Assembly: GCF_006716445.1 (NCBI RefSeq)
Contig: NZ_VFPA01000001.1
Location: 372,001 to 436,000, forward strand
Length of the DNA: 64,000 nucleotides
Source: Pseudonocardia kunmingensis
GTDB lineage: Bacteria; Actinomycetota; Actinomycetes; Mycobacteriales; Pseudonocardiaceae
Direction: 5' to 3'
The notes beneath the pieces are model-generated. The model had not been told where the DNA came from. It saw only the letters and a list, made by a program, of their open reading frames with translations, and did not search any database. Positions 1 through 9,117 of this stretch are shown here, piece after piece (position 1 is the stretch's first letter; every line of letters begins with the position of its first letter). The translations under genes and the position numbers were made by a program.

Positions 1-475
1 CCTCCACGAAGCGCACGTGCTCGACCTTCTGCACGACCAGCTGTGCGATGCGGTCGCCGCGGCGCAGCCGCAGCTCCTCGCGCGGGTCGAGGTTGATCAG
101 GCAGACGAGGATCTCCCCGCGGTACCCGGCGTCGACGGTGCCGGGCGCGTTGACGATCGACAGGCCGGTGCGGGCGGCGAGACCGGACCGTGGGTGCACG
201 AAGCCGGCGTAGCCCGCCGGGAGCGCGATGGCCACGCCGGTGCCGACGACGGCCCGCTCGCCGGGGGCGAGGACGACGTCGGTGGTGCAGTGCAGATCGG
301 CGCCCGCGTCACCGGGCCGCGCGTAGGACGGCGCGGGCAGGCCTGCGTCGAGTCGGGTGAGGAGCACCTCGAGCGACGCCGCGACCGCGGCATCGGGAGT
401 CGCCGCATCGGGAGTCGCTGCGGCGAGCGGTGCTGCGAACGGCGCGTGCTGGGGAGCGTCGACGGGGCCGGACAC
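1..475 (-). CDS. dut: dUTP diphosphatase (dUTPase), 3' end outside the window
   Basis: Hydrolyses dUTP to dUMP and diphosphate in the cytoplasm, keeping uracil out of DNA and feeding dTMP synthesis. 158 residues are visible. Motif 1 PGDAGADL lies at residues 54-61, motif 2 HPRSGL at 94-99, motif 3 [12 protein letters not shown] at 110-121 and motif 4 GDRIAQLV at 140-147. The C-terminal motif 5 lies beyond base 1. The GTG start gives a 33-residue Ala/Pro-rich extension containing a tandem TPDAA repeat, so the real start could be further in. The gene is divergent from the DUF3093 gene with a 26-bp gap. The order matches the dut neighbourhood of mycobacteria. Confidence 0.93.
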   Translation of the reverse strand, partial: MSGPVDAPQHAPFAAPLAAATPDAATPDAAVAASLEVLLTRLDAGLPAPSYARPGDAGADLHCTTDVVLAPGERAVVGTGVAIALPAGYAGFVHPRSGLAARTGLSIVNAPGTVDAGYRGEILVCLINLDPREELRLRRGDRIAQLVVQKVEHVRFVE

Positions 476-501
476 GACGGGCGAGGCTACCCTCGGACGG
501 T

Positions 502-981
502 GTGAGCGAGTACCCGGCTGCCACCCCGCCTGCGACGTCCGGCACCCCTCGGTTCGACGAGCGGTTGTCGGTGCCGCTCTGGTGGTACTTGCCGGTGCTC
601 GGCGTGGCCGTCCTCCTCGGCGCCGAGGTGCACATGGGCTACCCCGGGCTCCGGTCCTGGATCGGCTACGCGATCACCGTCCCGCTGTTCCTCGGCGCCC
701 TGGTCTGGCTGGGCCGCACCCGGGTGCGGGTGGCCGACGGGGAGCTGCGGGCCGGCGACGCGGTCCTGCCGCTGCACCACGTCGGGCAGGTCGAGGTCGT
801 GCCGCGCGAGAACAAGCAGCAGGCGATGGGCCCGGAACTGGACCCCACCGCGCACGTGCTGCACCGGGCCTGGGTCGGGCCGCTCGTGCGGATCGAGGTC
901 ACCGACCCCGACGACCCGACGCCGTACTGGATCGTCAGCGTGCGCGACGCGGAGGCCTTCGTGTCGGCGCTGGGCCGCTGA
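502..981 (+). CDS. DUF3093 family membrane protein
   Basis: A 159-residue protein of unknown function. Residues about 22-70 form two hydrophobic segments (from [16 protein letters not shown] to [11 protein letters not shown]), followed by a soluble C-terminal half ending in a [15 protein letters not shown] stretch. The family is a conserved actinobacterial neighbour of dut (Rv2698 in M. tuberculosis). The start is a GTG at 502. The reading frame stays open upstream, but a start further up would run into the divergent dut start at 475. Confidence 0.85.
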   Translation: MSEYPAATPPATSGTPRFDERLSVPLWWYLPVLGVAVLLGAEVHMGYPGLRSWIGYAITVPLFLGALVWLGRTRVRVADGELRAGDAVLPLHHVGQVEVVPRENKQQAMGPELDPTAHVLHRAWVGPLVRIEVTDPDDPTPYWIVSVRDAEAFVSALGR

Positions 982-1012
982 GCCGCTCCGCGCGGGCCGC
1001 ACGCAGGCACGC

Positions 1013-1044
1013 TTCAGCCCCGGACCACATGGTCCGGGGCTGAA
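1013..1044. terminator. Perfect palindrome between converging DUF3093 and DUF4193 genes, probable bidirectional terminator
   Basis: Two perfect 15-bp arms (TTCAGCCCCGGACCA at 1013-1027 and its complement at 1030-1044) sit between two genes transcribed toward each other. There is no T tract on either side. Position and symmetry suggest a factor-assisted bidirectional terminator. Confidence 0.7.
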
Positions 1045-1068
1045 CGGTGCCTCCCCCCGCGAGGGGGA

Positions 1069-1371
1069 TCAGGCCGCGCAGTCGCGGCAGATGAACTGCG
1101 AGCCGCTGGTCTCGGCCAGCCTGCTGCGGTGGTGCACCAGGAAGCAGCTCGCGCAGGTGAACTCGTCCGCCTGCTTGGGCAGCACCTTCACCGTGAGCTC
1201 TTCGCCGGACAGGTCGGCGCCCGGCAGCTCGAAGCTCTCCGCCGTGTCCGACTCGTCGACGTCGACGACGGACGACTGGGCCTCGTTGCGGCGAGCCTTC
1301 AGCTCGTCGAGCGAGTCCTCGGCCATGTCGTCGGTCTCGTTGCGCCGCGGCGCGTCGTAGTCGGTCGCCAT
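1069..1371 (-). CDS. DUF4193 family zinc-finger-like protein
   Basis: A 100-residue protein of unknown function and a well-conserved actinobacterial family (Rv2699c-type). The N-terminal half is acidic. The C-terminus carries two CxxC pairs (CASC at 73-76, CRDC at 95-98) separated by 18 residues, the layout of a treble-clef or zinc-ribbon finger; metal binding is inferred. The ATG at 1371 agrees with family length. The gene is divergent from the phosphotransferase gene across 247 bp in which no further gene was found. Confidence 0.87.
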   Translation of the reverse strand: MATDYDAPRRNETDDMAEDSLDELKARRNEAQSSVVDVDESDTAESFELPGADLSGEELTVKVLPKQADEFTCASCFLVHHRSRLAETSGSQFICRDCAA

Positions 1372-1618
1372 CGTTCCCACCCTCTTACACACATGTAGTC
1401 GTCGTGCGGCTGGACAACGCCGCAGAACCGGGGTTTGTGCCCGGCATTTCTGTGACGCACGTCTCAACCCGGCCCCGAGCGCGGCCGCGATGGGATATCG
1501 GGCCCCGCAGGGGCGGCAGCTCCCCCGGGGCCGAGAGGGTAACCCAGCTCCGGACATCTCGTCCGGCGCCCCGTGTCGCCCGGAGGTGGCGATCGCCGGC
1601 GCGGTTAGGGTTCCGGGC

Positions 1619-2731
1619 GTGGCAGTCCCTCCCGAGCGCGCGATCCGCGACCCCGCACCTGGCGGCACCGGTCCCGTGCCGGGGGCCGACCCCGCCGACG
1701 TCGGCGCGTGGCTGGCCGCACAGCTGGGCGACGCGCGCTGGTCCGGATGCACGCTGCGACCGATCGGCGAGGGTCGCTCGAACCTCACCTACCGGGTCGA
1801 GAGCCCCGCGGGTGCCGTGGTGCTGCGCCGGCCGCCGGTCGGCGAGGTGGCCGCCACGGCGCACGACATGGGGCGCGAGCGGCGCGTGATCGCGGCCCTT
1901 GCCGGCACGGCCGTGCCCGTGCCACGCGTGCTGGCGGCCTCGACCGGCGGGCCACCGGTGGACGCGCCCTGCTTCGTGATGGAGCTGGTCGAGGGCGTCG
2001 TCCCGGTGCGCGAGCTGCCGCCCGGCTGGGCGGCCACGCCGGAGGAGCGGCGCCGGTTGAGCGGCGCGCTCGTCGACGTGCTCGTCGCGCTGCACGCCGT
2101 GGACGTCGACGCGGTCGGCCTGGGCGACTTCGGCCGGCCCGTGGGATTCCTCGACCGGCAGGTGCGGCGCTGGGTCACGCAGTGGGAGCAGGCCCGCACC
2201 CGGGTGCCCGCGGACGAGGCGACGGCCGAGGAGCTCTCCCGCCTCGCCGAGCGGCTGGCCGCGGGCGTTCCGGCCACGCAGCGCCACGCGATCGTGCACG
2301 GGGACTTCCGCATCGACAACTGCCTCTTCGACGCCGCGGACCCCGGCCGCGTGCGCGCGGTGCTCGACTGGGAGCTCTCCACGCTCGGCGACCCGCTGGC
2401 CGACCTGGGCCTGCTGCTCGTCTACTGGCACGAGGCCGACGAGGCCCCCGTGTGGCGTGCCGCCCAGCACCTGCCCAGCCCCACGCGTGCGCCCGGGTTC
2501 CTGCGCCGCGACGAGGTGGCGCGCGCCTACGCCGCCGGATCGGGACTCGACCTCGCCCCGCTGCCGTGGTACGTCGCATTCGGCGCGTTCAAGCTCGCGG
2601 TCGTGCTCGCGGGCATCCTCGCGCGCGTGCAGGCAGGTGTGGTGCCCGCATCCATGGCCGACGGGCTGGACGGCGGCGTCGCCCCGCTCGTCACGCTCGG
2701 CCACCACGTGCTCGCGGAGGGACTCGACTGA
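1619..2731 (+). CDS. Phosphotransferase (APH / ACAD10-11 N-terminal-like) family protein
   Basis: A 370-residue protein-kinase-fold small-molecule phosphotransferase; the substrate is unknown. An N-terminal lobe with GEGRSNLTYRV is followed by the catalytic HGDFRIDN motif (H227, D229, N234) and the metal-binding DWELSTLGDP segment (D250). This matches the group resembling the kinase domain of acyl-CoA dehydrogenases 10/11, often annotated as aminoglycoside phosphotransferase although most are not resistance enzymes. The GTG start at 1619 avoids a long implausible N-terminus. The stop overlaps the ATG of the next gene (TGATG), so translation is probably coupled with cei. Confidence 0.85.
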   Translation: MAVPPERAIRDPAPGGTGPVPGADPADVGAWLAAQLGDARWSGCTLRPIGEGRSNLTYRVESPAGAVVLRRPPVGEVAATAHDMGRERRVIAALAGTAVPVPRVLAASTGGPPVDAPCFVMELVEGVVPVRELPPGWAATPEERRRLSGALVDVLVALHAVDVDAVGLGDFGRPVGFLDRQVRRWVTQWEQARTRVPADEATAEELSRLAERLAAGVPATQRHAIVHGDFRIDNCLFDAADPGRVRAVLDWELSTLGDPLADLGLLLVYWHEADEAPVWRAAQHLPSPTRAPGFLRRDEVARAYAAGSGLDLAPLPWYVAFGAFKLAVVLAGILARVQAGVVPASMADGLDGGVAPLVTLGHHVLAEGLD

Positions 2732-3390
2732 TGGCCGCTTCCCGCACCCGGCCCTACCAGCGCCGCAGACGGGGCCCGCTGCTCGTCGTCGTGGCCGTGC
2801 TGGCCGTCGTCGCGATCGCGACCTGGACCACCGTGCTCATCAGCGCGTCCGGACCGTCGGGCGCGTCGTCCTGCCCGATCTCCGCCACCCCGGTCGGCGA
2901 GGTGCTGGAGGACGGCGCCCTCGACGGGGTGGCGCCCGCGCCGCCCGCCGCCGTCTCGGCGCGCGTGCTGAACGCTGGCGGGCAGCGCGGCCAGGCCAGC
3001 CTGGTGGCCGCCCAGCTGGGTGACCTCGACTTCCCCACCACGGAGCCGGGCAACGATCCGCTGTTCCCCGAGGGCGACCTGGAGTGCTACGGCCAGCTGC
3101 GCTTCGGGCCGGCCGGGGAGGCGGCGGCGAGCACGCTGTCGCTGCTGCTGCCGTGCGCCGAGCTGGTGCGGGACGGCCGCCCGGACGCCATCGTCGACGT
3201 GGCGGTCGGCACGGCGTTCGGTGACTTCAACCCGAGCACCGCCGCGCGTGACGCGCTCGAGCAGCTCGCCGAGCCCGGCGGCGGGTCCGACGGCTCGGCC
3301 AACGCCGACCCGAACGCGGCGGGCGCCGCCCCCGCTGCCCCGACGGTGGACCCGGCACTGGTGGAAGAGGCCCGCGAGGCCGCCTGCTGA
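2731..3390 (+). CDS. cei: Envelope integrity protein Cei (LytR_C domain)
   Basis: A 219-residue membrane-anchored protein. A basic N-terminus is followed by one transmembrane segment at about residues 16-38 and an extracytoplasmic domain opening with ARVLNAGGQRGQAS, characteristic of the LytR C-terminal (VirR-like) fold. M. tuberculosis Rv2700 (Cei), in the same position, is needed for envelope integrity. The C-terminal 40 residues are Ala/Pro/Gly-rich and low-complexity. It overlaps the upstream gene by one base and converges on suhB. Confidence 0.85.
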   Translation: MAASRTRPYQRRRRGPLLVVVAVLAVVAIATWTTVLISASGPSGASSCPISATPVGEVLEDGALDGVAPAPPAAVSARVLNAGGQRGQASLVAAQLGDLDFPTTEPGNDPLFPEGDLECYGQLRFGPAGEAAASTLSLLLPCAELVRDGRPDAIVDVAVGTAFGDFNPSTAARDALEQLAEPGGGSDGSANADPNAAGAAPAAPTVDPALVEEAREAAC

Positions 3391-3420
3391 CGCACCCGCC
3401 CAACGCAGTGGTGTTCCGCC

Positions 3421-4335
3421 TCAGACCTCGGCGGCGCCGTGGGCGCGGGCCAGGGCCGCCAGCTCCTCCGCGATCGCGGGGGTGGCCGCCAGCAAGGCGT
3501 CGCCGCCCAGCCCGTCGTCGGGCGGGACGCTGCCGGTCGGCCCGGGTGTGCGCACCAGTGCTCCGGCCTCCTGGGCGATCAGAGCGGCCGCGGCCCAGTC
3601 CCACCAGTTGGTGCCGTGCTCGAGGTAGGCGTCCACCCACCCGGCGGCCACCGCGCACAGGTCCAGCGACGCCGCGCCGGCCCGGCGCACGTCCCGGACG
3701 TGCGGCAGCATGCCGCTGACCATCCGCACCTGCCGCACCCGCCGCTCGGCGCGGTAGGAGAAGCCGGTGCCGAGCAGCGACAGCGACAGGTCGGTGGCAC
3801 CGGACACGCGCAGCGGGCGCCCGTCGCAGGTGGCCCCGGCGCCGACCGCGGCGCTCCAGAGCCGCCCGGCGGCGGGCTCGTACACCGCGCCCGCCACGGA
3901 GGCGCCGTCGCGCACGGCGGCCACCGAGATCGCGTACCAGGGCATGCCGTAGAGGAAGTTGACCGTGCCGTCGATCGGGTCGACGACCCACACGGTGCGC
4001 GACTCGCCCGCGGTGCTCCCGTGCTCCTCCCCCACCACGGCGTCGTCGGGACGCAGTTCGGCGAGCCGCTCCCGGATCAGCGCCTCCAGGGCGTGGTCGG
4101 ACGCGGTGACGACGTCGGTGGGCGTGCTCTTCGTCGCCACGCCGTCGGGGGCCGCGCCGCCACGCTCGTCCCACGGACGTGGCAGGCCGCTCAGGTGCTC
4201 CGCCGCCTCGCGGACGAGGGACTCGGCGATGCGGCGCAGGTCTGCGGGCTCGGTCCCGTCACCGCCCGCGACGCTGCTCGTCGGCGGATCGGCGGCGGTC
4301 GGAGCGGTCGGGCTGGCGTCGTTCACGGTCACCAT
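3421..4335 (-). CDS. suhB: Inositol monophosphatase family protein (SuhB/ImpA-like)
   Basis: A 304-residue Mg2+/Li+-dependent sugar phosphatase, probably hydrolysing myo-inositol 1-phosphate for phosphatidylinositol and mycothiol precursors. Metal ligands are clear: GEE at 102-104, DPIDGT at 119-124 and WDWAA at 245-249. An N-terminal extension of about 30 disordered Thr/Ser/Pro residues precedes the fold. The ATG at 4335 is preferred; GTGs at codons 2 and 4 are alternatives. An ORF continues upstream antisense to sigA but has no homology. The mycobacterial ppgK that lies between suhB and sigA is absent here. Confidence 0.88.
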   Translation of the reverse strand: MVTVNDASPTAPTAADPPTSSVAGGDGTEPADLRRIAESLVREAAEHLSGLPRPWDERGGAAPDGVATKSTPTDVVTASDHALEALIRERLAELRPDDAVVGEEHGSTAGESRTVWVVDPIDGTVNFLYGMPWYAISVAAVRDGASVAGAVYEPAAGRLWSAAVGAGATCDGRPLRVSGATDLSLSLLGTGFSYRAERRVRQVRMVSGMLPHVRDVRRAGAASLDLCAVAAGWVDAYLEHGTNWWDWAAAALIAQEAGALVRTPGPTGSVPPDDGLGGDALLAATPAIAEELAALARAHGAAEV

Positions 4336-4621
4336 CCGACCACATCGCGGCGCGCCGGGCGCGGCCCGGCGTGGCTGGTGCGGGCCCCGGAGAGCGCGAC
4401 CCGCGAGGTGAACGGGCGGAGCGCGGACGGCGGGAGCACACGCAGTTACAATGACGCAGTACCCCGATGCGCGATCGCCTCCGAGAGCACCATCAGCACC
4501 ATCAGCACCACCGAGCACCACGGACGGCGTTGCGGCGAGGTATCCGACAACATCTCCACCTGCAGCCGGATCTTGAGACGGTCCCGGCGCACCGTAGAGC
4601 GCACCGTAGCGAGAGGGCCTA

Positions 4622-6019
4622 GTGGCAGCCGCAGACTCCGCAACCCGCATCGACCCGTCGATCGACGACCCGACGACTGGTCCCGCACCCGCACGCCGAT
4701 CCGGTAAGCGGTCGGGTGCGCCCGCCAAGACCGGCTCCGCGCGGCCCAGGGCGGGCGGCTCGGCGAAGACCAAGACGGCGGCCAAGCCGGCGACCAAGGG
4801 GAAGAAGGGCGACGCCGACGGCGAGCCCACCGACCTCGACGGCGACGTCGAGCTGGACGGCGAGGCCGTCGAGCTCGAGGAGGTCGACGTCGAGCTCGAC
4901 ACCGACCTCGGCGCCGAGGACACCACCGAGGACGCGGCCGACGACGAGGACGACGACGACGAGGAGCCGGCCAACACCGGCGCCAACCGTCGCGCCCCCA
5001 CCACGCGCAGCTCGCAGCAGAAGCAGTCCGGCGACTTCGTGTGGGACGAGGAGGAGTCGGAGGCCCTGCGGCAGGCCCGCAAGGACGCCGAGCTCACGGC
5101 CTCGGCCGACTCCGTCCGCGCCTACCTGAAGCAGATCGGCAAGGTCGCGCTGCTCAACGCGGAGGAGGAGGTCGAGCTCGCCAAACGGATCGAGGCCGGC
5201 CTCTACGCCGCCGAGCGCATGCGCCGCTCGATCGACGCGGGCGAGAAGGTGTCGCCGCAGATGCGGCGCGACCTGCGCTGGATCGTCCGCGACGGCGAGC
5301 GCGCCAAGAACCACCTGCTGGAGGCCAACCTCCGCCTGGTGGTCTCGCTGGCCAAGCGCTACACCGGCCGCGGCATGGCGTTCCTGGACCTGATCCAGGA
5401 GGGCAACCTGGGCCTCATCCGTGCGGTCGAGAAGTTCGACTACACCAAGGGCTACAAGTTCTCCACCTACGCCACGTGGTGGATCCGCCAGGCCATCACC
5501 CGCGCCATGGCCGACCAGGCCCGCACCATCCGTATCCCGGTGCACATGGTCGAGGTCATCAACAAGCTCGGCCGCATCCAGCGCGAGCTGCTCCAGGACC
5601 TGGGCCGCGAGCCCACGCCGGAGGAGCTGGCCAAGGAGATGGACATCACCCCGGAGAAGGTGCTGGAGATCCAGCAGTACGCCCGGGAGCCCATCTCGCT
5701 CGACCAGACCATCGGTGACGAGGGCGACAGCCAGCTCGGCGACTTCATCGAGGACTCCGAGGCCGTCGTCGCGGTCGATGCGGTGAGCTTCACGCTGCTG
5801 CAGGACCAGCTGCAGTCGGTGCTCGCCACGCTGTCCGAGCGCGAGGCGGGCGTCGTGCGGCTGCGGTTCGGCCTCACCGACGGCCAGCCGCGCACCCTCG
5901 ACGAGATCGGCCAGGTCTACGGGGTCACGCGCGAGCGGATCCGGCAGATCGAGTCGAAGACGATGTCGAAGCTGCGCCACCCGTCGCGGTCGCAGGTGCT
6001 GCGCGACTACCTGGACTGA
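4622..6019 (+). CDS. sigA: Principal RNA polymerase sigma-70 factor
   Basis: A 465-residue primary sigma factor (SigA/HrdB group) that directs RNA polymerase to housekeeping promoters. A Lys/Ala-rich and then strongly acidic N-terminal arm of about 150 residues is followed by region 1.2 ([15 protein letters not shown], about 163), regions 2.1-2.4 including [14 protein letters not shown] and [15 protein letters not shown] (about 277), region 3 and the region 4.2 helix-turn-helix [13 protein letters not shown] near residues 433-445. It ends in the usual LRDYLD. The GTG at 4622 follows a 286-bp leader divergent from suhB. A terminator follows immediately, and the last codons plus terminator recur at 17.3 kb. 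Confidence 0.96.
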   Translation: MAAADSATRIDPSIDDPTTGPAPARRSGKRSGAPAKTGSARPRAGGSAKTKTAAKPATKGKKGDADGEPTDLDGDVELDGEAVELEEVDVELDTDLGAEDTTEDAADDEDDDDEEPANTGANRRAPTTRSSQQKQSGDFVWDEEESEALRQARKDAELTASADSVRAYLKQIGKVALLNAEEEVELAKRIEAGLYAAERMRRSIDAGEKVSPQMRRDLRWIVRDGERAKNHLLEANLRLVVSLAKRYTGRGMAFLDLIQEGNLGLIRAVEKFDYTKGYKFSTYATWWIRQAITRAMADQARTIRIPVHMVEVINKLGRIQRELLQDLGREPTPEELAKEMDITPEKVLEIQQYAREPISLDQTIGDEGDSQLGDFIEDSEAVVAVDAVSFTLLQDQLQSVLATLSEREAGVVRLRFGLTDGQPRTLDEIGQVYGVTRERIRQIESKTMSKLRHPSRSQVLRDYLD

Positions 6020-6076
6020 GCAGGATCATTCGAAGGGCCTCTGAGCTGCGGTAACACGGCTCAGAGGCCTTTCGCT
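5999..6076 (+). repeat. Direct repeat copy 1: end of sigA plus terminator
   Basis: The last six codons of sigA (LRDYLD and stop), the spacer and the hairpin. The same order recurs at 17296-17377 with scattered changes; the stretch from the penultimate codons through the stop differs at one position in 19. The two copies bracket about 11.3 kb. Confidence 0.7.
6036..6072 (+). terminator. sigA terminator hairpin
   Basis: An 11-bp perfect stem (GGCCTCTGAGC at 6036-6046, complement at 6059-6069) with a 12-nt loop, followed by TTT, 17 bases after the sigA stop. A stronger relative of the same hairpin is at 17330-17373. Confidence 0.8.
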
Positions 6077-6079
6077 TGC

Positions 6080-6260
6080 GCGCAGATCATCGCGTTCCAG
6101 TTCGTCAGGTGGTCCTCGTGCGGACCGAACACGATCCGGCGCACGGTCGAGCGCATCCCGTCGGCGCCGACGACCAGGCCGAAGTTTTCGCGGTACTGGG
6201 CTCCGGTGTCGGTGTTCTCGAGCAGGACCTGCACCTCGGCGGACCCCTCGGTGATCGCGA
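6080..6260 (-). pseudogene. Internal fragment of an FAD-dependent monooxygenase gene
   Basis: On the minus strand about 60 codons read as EVQVLLENTDTGAQYRE then LVVGADGMRSTVRR and NWNAMICA. This closely parallels residues about 125-190 of the intact FAD monooxygenase at 7897-9084, including the ADG motif. Neither the FAD-binding N-terminus nor the C-terminus is present. It differs from the intact gene at many positions, so it is a diverged relative rather than a recent copy. It abuts the sigA terminator. Confidence 0.75.
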
Positions 6261-6264
6261 CAGG

Positions 6265-6350
6265 GGTTCACGACCGGCGCACCGTGCAACCGACCCCGCG
6301 CACCGTGTGGATCAACGGTGGTGCGCCGGCAGCGGCCGACTTGCGCCGGA
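6265..6350 (-). pseudogene. 3' end of an OmpR-type response regulator gene
   Basis: Minus-strand codons read RRK...AAGAPPLIHTVRGVGCTVRRS and stop, nearly the same as the C-terminus of the intact response regulator at 10351-11037, followed by the same GTGAAC that starts the kinase there. Only the winged-helix tail remains. The final residues of the MFS transporter gene are read from this fragment in another frame, so it marks a recombination joint. Confidence 0.72.
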
Positions 6351-7805
6351 GCTGAGTGCCGCGGGTGTTCCGGCGGGCGCCGAGCCACGGATGAGGAACG
6401 CCCCGACGATCGAGAACAGCGACAGCGTGGCCGCCACCAGGAACGCCGCGTGCACGCCGCCCGCCGTCTGCTCCACGACCGGCACACCCTCGGCGGCGAG
6501 CGCCGCCGAACGCACCGACAACACGCTGACCAGCAACGCCACACCGGCAGCCCCGGCTAACTGCTGAACGGTACTGAAGATCGCGCTGCCGTAGGGGTAC
6601 AACTTCGGCGGCACCGCCCCCAGGCCCGCCGCGAACAGAGGCGTGAACACCAACGCCAGTCCGACCGACAGCAGCAGGTGGAACCCCACTACCTGCAGCA
6701 GCGAACTCCCGGCCGTGAACAGCGTGCCCGACCACAACGCCGCACTGGCGGCAACCGTGCCGGGTACGAGCAGCCTCCGCGCACCGAACCGGTCGTACAA
6801 CCGCCCGACCACCGGCCCCAGCACACCCATCAGCAGACCGCCCGGCAGCAACAGCAGACCCGTGGTGAGCGGCTCCAGCATCAGCACGCTCTGCAGGTAG
6901 ATCGGCAGCAGGATGGCCGTGCCCAGCAGAGCGGCCATCGTCAGCATCATCATCACACCGGCGACCGTGAACGTCCGCGAGCAGAACGCACGCAGATCCA
7001 ACAGCGCGCGGTCGGCCCGCTGCAACACCAACTGCCGGGCGACGAACGCCACCACGCCCACCACACCGACGGCGAATGCGGCCCACACCATGACCGGCGA
7101 CGTGCCACCGGAATGGCCGAGGCTGCTCAACCCGTAGACAAGGCCACCGAAGCCCAGCGCGGACAACACCACCGACACCACATCGATCGGCGCCGCGGTG
7201 GTCTCTCCGACGTTCGTGATCAGCCGCAGCCCCAACACCAGCACGGCGAGCGCGATCGACAGCATCAGCCAGAAGATGTAACGCCACCCGAACAGGTCCA
7301 GCACCATGCCCGAGACCGTCGGTCCGATAGCCGGCGCCATCGACATGACGATCGCGACATTGCCCATCAGAGCACCCCGGCGAGCCACCGGTACGAGCGT
7401 CATCACCGTGGTCATCAGCAGCGGCATCATGATCGCAGTGCCGGTGGCCTGCACGACGCGGCCGGCGAGCAGCACACCGAAGCCCGGCGCAACCGCCGCG
7501 AGCAGCGTGCCCGCGCCGAACAACACCATGGCCGTGGCGAACAGGGTGCGCGTGGGCACCCTCCGGATCAGGAACCCGGTGACCGGAATGACCACCGACA
7601 TCGTGAGCAGGAAGCCCGCGGTGAGCCACTGCCCGACGCTCGCCTCGACCTGCAGTTCGGTCATGAGCACCGGCAACGCCACACTCATGACCGTCTCGTT
7701 GAGGACGACGACGAACGCGGAGACCAGGAGCACCCGGATCACGAGGCGGTTGCGGGAATCCAGCTGGCCCGAGGTGTCGGAACCGCGCTCGGCGAGGATC
7801 GGCAT
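6312..7805 (-). CDS. MFS drug:H+ antiporter, DHA2 (14-TM) family
   Basis: A 497-residue inner-membrane efflux pump exporting small organic compounds with the proton gradient. About 14 hydrophobic segments are visible; the signature GRVVQATGTAIMMPLL and the repeated PAIGP segment of DHA2/EmrB-type pumps are present. The last about 10 residues (from SRPLPAHHR back) are encoded by a response-regulator fragment in another frame, so the native C-terminus was probably replaced. Upstream lies an operator-like repeat shared with the oxidoreductase at 10.08 kb. It is downstream of and co-oriented with the monooxygenase. The substrate is unknown. Confidence 0.85.
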   Translation of the reverse strand: MPILAERGSDTSGQLDSRNRLVIRVLLVSAFVVVLNETVMSVALPVLMTELQVEASVGQWLTAGFLLTMSVVIPVTGFLIRRVPTRTLFATAMVLFGAGTLLAAVAPGFGVLLAGRVVQATGTAIMMPLLMTTVMTLVPVARRGALMGNVAIVMSMAPAIGPTVSGMVLDLFGWRYIFWLMLSIALAVLVLGLRLITNVGETTAAPIDVVSVVLSALGFGGLVYGLSSLGHSGGTSPVMVWAAFAVGVVGVVAFVARQLVLQRADRALLDLRAFCSRTFTVAGVMMMLTMAALLGTAILLPIYLQSVLMLEPLTTGLLLLPGGLLMGVLGPVVGRLYDRFGARRLLVPGTVAASAALWSGTLFTAGSSLLQVVGFHLLLSVGLALVFTPLFAAGLGAVPPKLYPYGSAIFSTVQQLAGAAGVALLVSVLSVRSAALAAEGVPVVEQTAGGVHAAFLVAATLSLFSIVGAFLIRGSAPAGTPAALSSGASRPLPAHHR

Positions 7806-7812
7806 GGTGACT

Positions 7813-7861
7813 CCTTAAGTAAATTCTTTAGTTGTTCAGCCCTGACTGAACGCCGTTGAGG
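7813..7861 (-). promoter_or_regulatory. Operator-like inverted half-sites upstream of the MFS gene
   Basis: CCTTAAGTAAATTC at 7813-7826 and TGAACGCCGTTGAGG at 7847-7861 form an imperfect inverted pair. The same pair, better conserved, lies at 10086-10139. The AT-rich half-sites contrast with the GC-rich surroundings and abut the MFS start codon. Confidence 0.5.
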
Positions 7862-7896
7862 TGTCAATTTCGGCGTCGAACGTGGCTGAAAGACAT

Positions 7897-9084
7897 TCAG
7901 GCGGCGGCACCGGCACGGGCCGTCGCCAGCCTGCGCTCCCGCGCTGCAAGGAGGCGACGCAGGATCGTCGCGCGAAGTGCCTCGACGGGACGGCTGGACG
8001 GTACGAACATCTGCTGTTTGACCCGTGCGATTCGCTGGTGCTTCCGGATGGACGGGCGCAGCCCCGACTCCCAGGCGGTCAGTGCGACGTCGAGGTCGTC
8101 CGGGTTCTCGCGCAGCGCCCTGCCGAGCTCCGCGCCACCAAGAAGGCCGAATGTGGCTCCCATTCCCGAGAAGAGGTTCGGACACCACGCTGCATCGCCC
8201 AGAACGACGACTCGCCCGTTGCTCCACCGCGGCATCCGCACCTGGTGCACCGAGTCGAACAGGAACTCGGGAGCCTGCTCGAGGGAGTCCAGGACGTGGC
8301 GCACCACCGGGTCGTCCATCCCGGAGAAGACCGAGCGCAGCTGCTCGACCCGCGACCCGGTGAACTGCCCCTGGATGTCCTGCGTGCGGTAGGTCAACAA
8401 CGTCGTGGGCGCGCAGTCGTCGAACCCGAACACCCACACCGCACGCTTGGCACGCGCGACGACGATGCTGTCGGTCTCAGCGTAGGAGGGCACCTGCTCC
8501 TTCAGCTGGAAGGCGCAGATCATCGCGTCCCAGTTCGTCAGGTAGTCCTCGTCCGGACCGAACACCATCCGACGCACGCTCGAGCGCATCCCGTCCGCGC
8601 CGACGACCAGGTCGAAGCCCTCGCGGTACTGCGAACCGGTGCCGGCGTCGGTGAGCAGCACCTGCACGTCGCCGCCGGTGTCGTCGATCTCGACGGGCGT
8701 GGTCGCGAACCGCACCTCGACCGGATCGCCACCTGCCCCGTCCCCGCAGGTGCCCTCCCAGAGCGCGGCTTCGACATCACCGCGGAGCACTGCTGCGGGA
8801 TCGCCCGGCTGGTGCAGGAACCCCATGCCCGGCTCGCGGTCCCCGCTCCGGGTCAGCGACCACGTCTTGCCGCCATCGGGCGGATTGCGGGTGTGCAAGT
8901 GGTCGGCGATGCCGAGATCGACGGCCGCCTGCCTGCCCTCCGGCATGAGGCCGACGCCGTAACCCCCCAAGCGACGCCCCGGAGCCCGCTCGACGATCAC
9001 CGGCGTCCATCCGCTCTGCCGCAGCCCGATCGCCGCGGACATGCCCGCGATCCCCAGCCCGACCATCAACGCGCGCTTCTGCAC
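7897..9084 (-). CDS. FAD-dependent monooxygenase (PHBH/TetX-like fold)
   Basis: A 395-residue flavoprotein predicted to hydroxylate an aromatic or polyketide-like substrate with NAD(P)H and O2. The dinucleotide-binding GLGIAG is at residues 9-14, the GADGMRSSVRR motif in mid-protein and the second FAD motif GRVVVLGDAAWCPN in the C-terminal third. Length fits group A flavin monooxygenases. It lies between an MFS pump and an oxidoreductase on the same strand, the arrangement of a detoxification or resistance cassette. A fragment of a related gene lies at 6080-6260. The ATG at 9084 is well placed. Confidence 0.88.
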   Translation of the reverse strand: MQKRALMVGLGIAGMSAAIGLRQSGWTPVIVERAPGRRLGGYGVGLMPEGRQAAVDLGIADHLHTRNPPDGGKTWSLTRSGDREPGMGFLHQPGDPAAVLRGDVEAALWEGTCGDGAGGDPVEVRFATTPVEIDDTGGDVQVLLTDAGTGSQYREGFDLVVGADGMRSSVRRMVFGPDEDYLTNWDAMICAFQLKEQVPSYAETDSIVVARAKRAVWVFGFDDCAPTTLLTYRTQDIQGQFTGSRVEQLRSVFSGMDDPVVRHVLDSLEQAPEFLFDSVHQVRMPRWSNGRVVVLGDAAWCPNLFSGMGATFGLLGGAELGRALRENPDDLDVALTAWESGLRPSIRKHQRIARVKQQMFVPSSRPVEALRATILRRLLAARERRLATARAGAAA

Positions 9085-9117
9085 GACACTCTCCCCTGCT
9101 CCTCGGATCGGGCCCGG

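Noticed and set aside
1385..2707. Long minus-strand frame of 440 codons opposite the phosphotransferase gene
   Set aside because: His/Arg/Gly-rich composition without domains; the plus strand has a clear kinase-fold protein. It is a GC-driven shadow.
4447..4452. TACAAT as a sigA -10 element
   Set aside because: Good -10 match but no recognisable -35 at 16-18 bp; left unannotated.
4482..4515. Short CACCATCAG-type direct repeat upstream of sigA
   Set aside because: Only about three imperfect units; too short for CRISPR or a recognised regulatory array.
4619..5980. Minus-strand 453-codon frame opposite sigA
   Set aside because: Antisense of a certain sigma factor; no motif in the translation.
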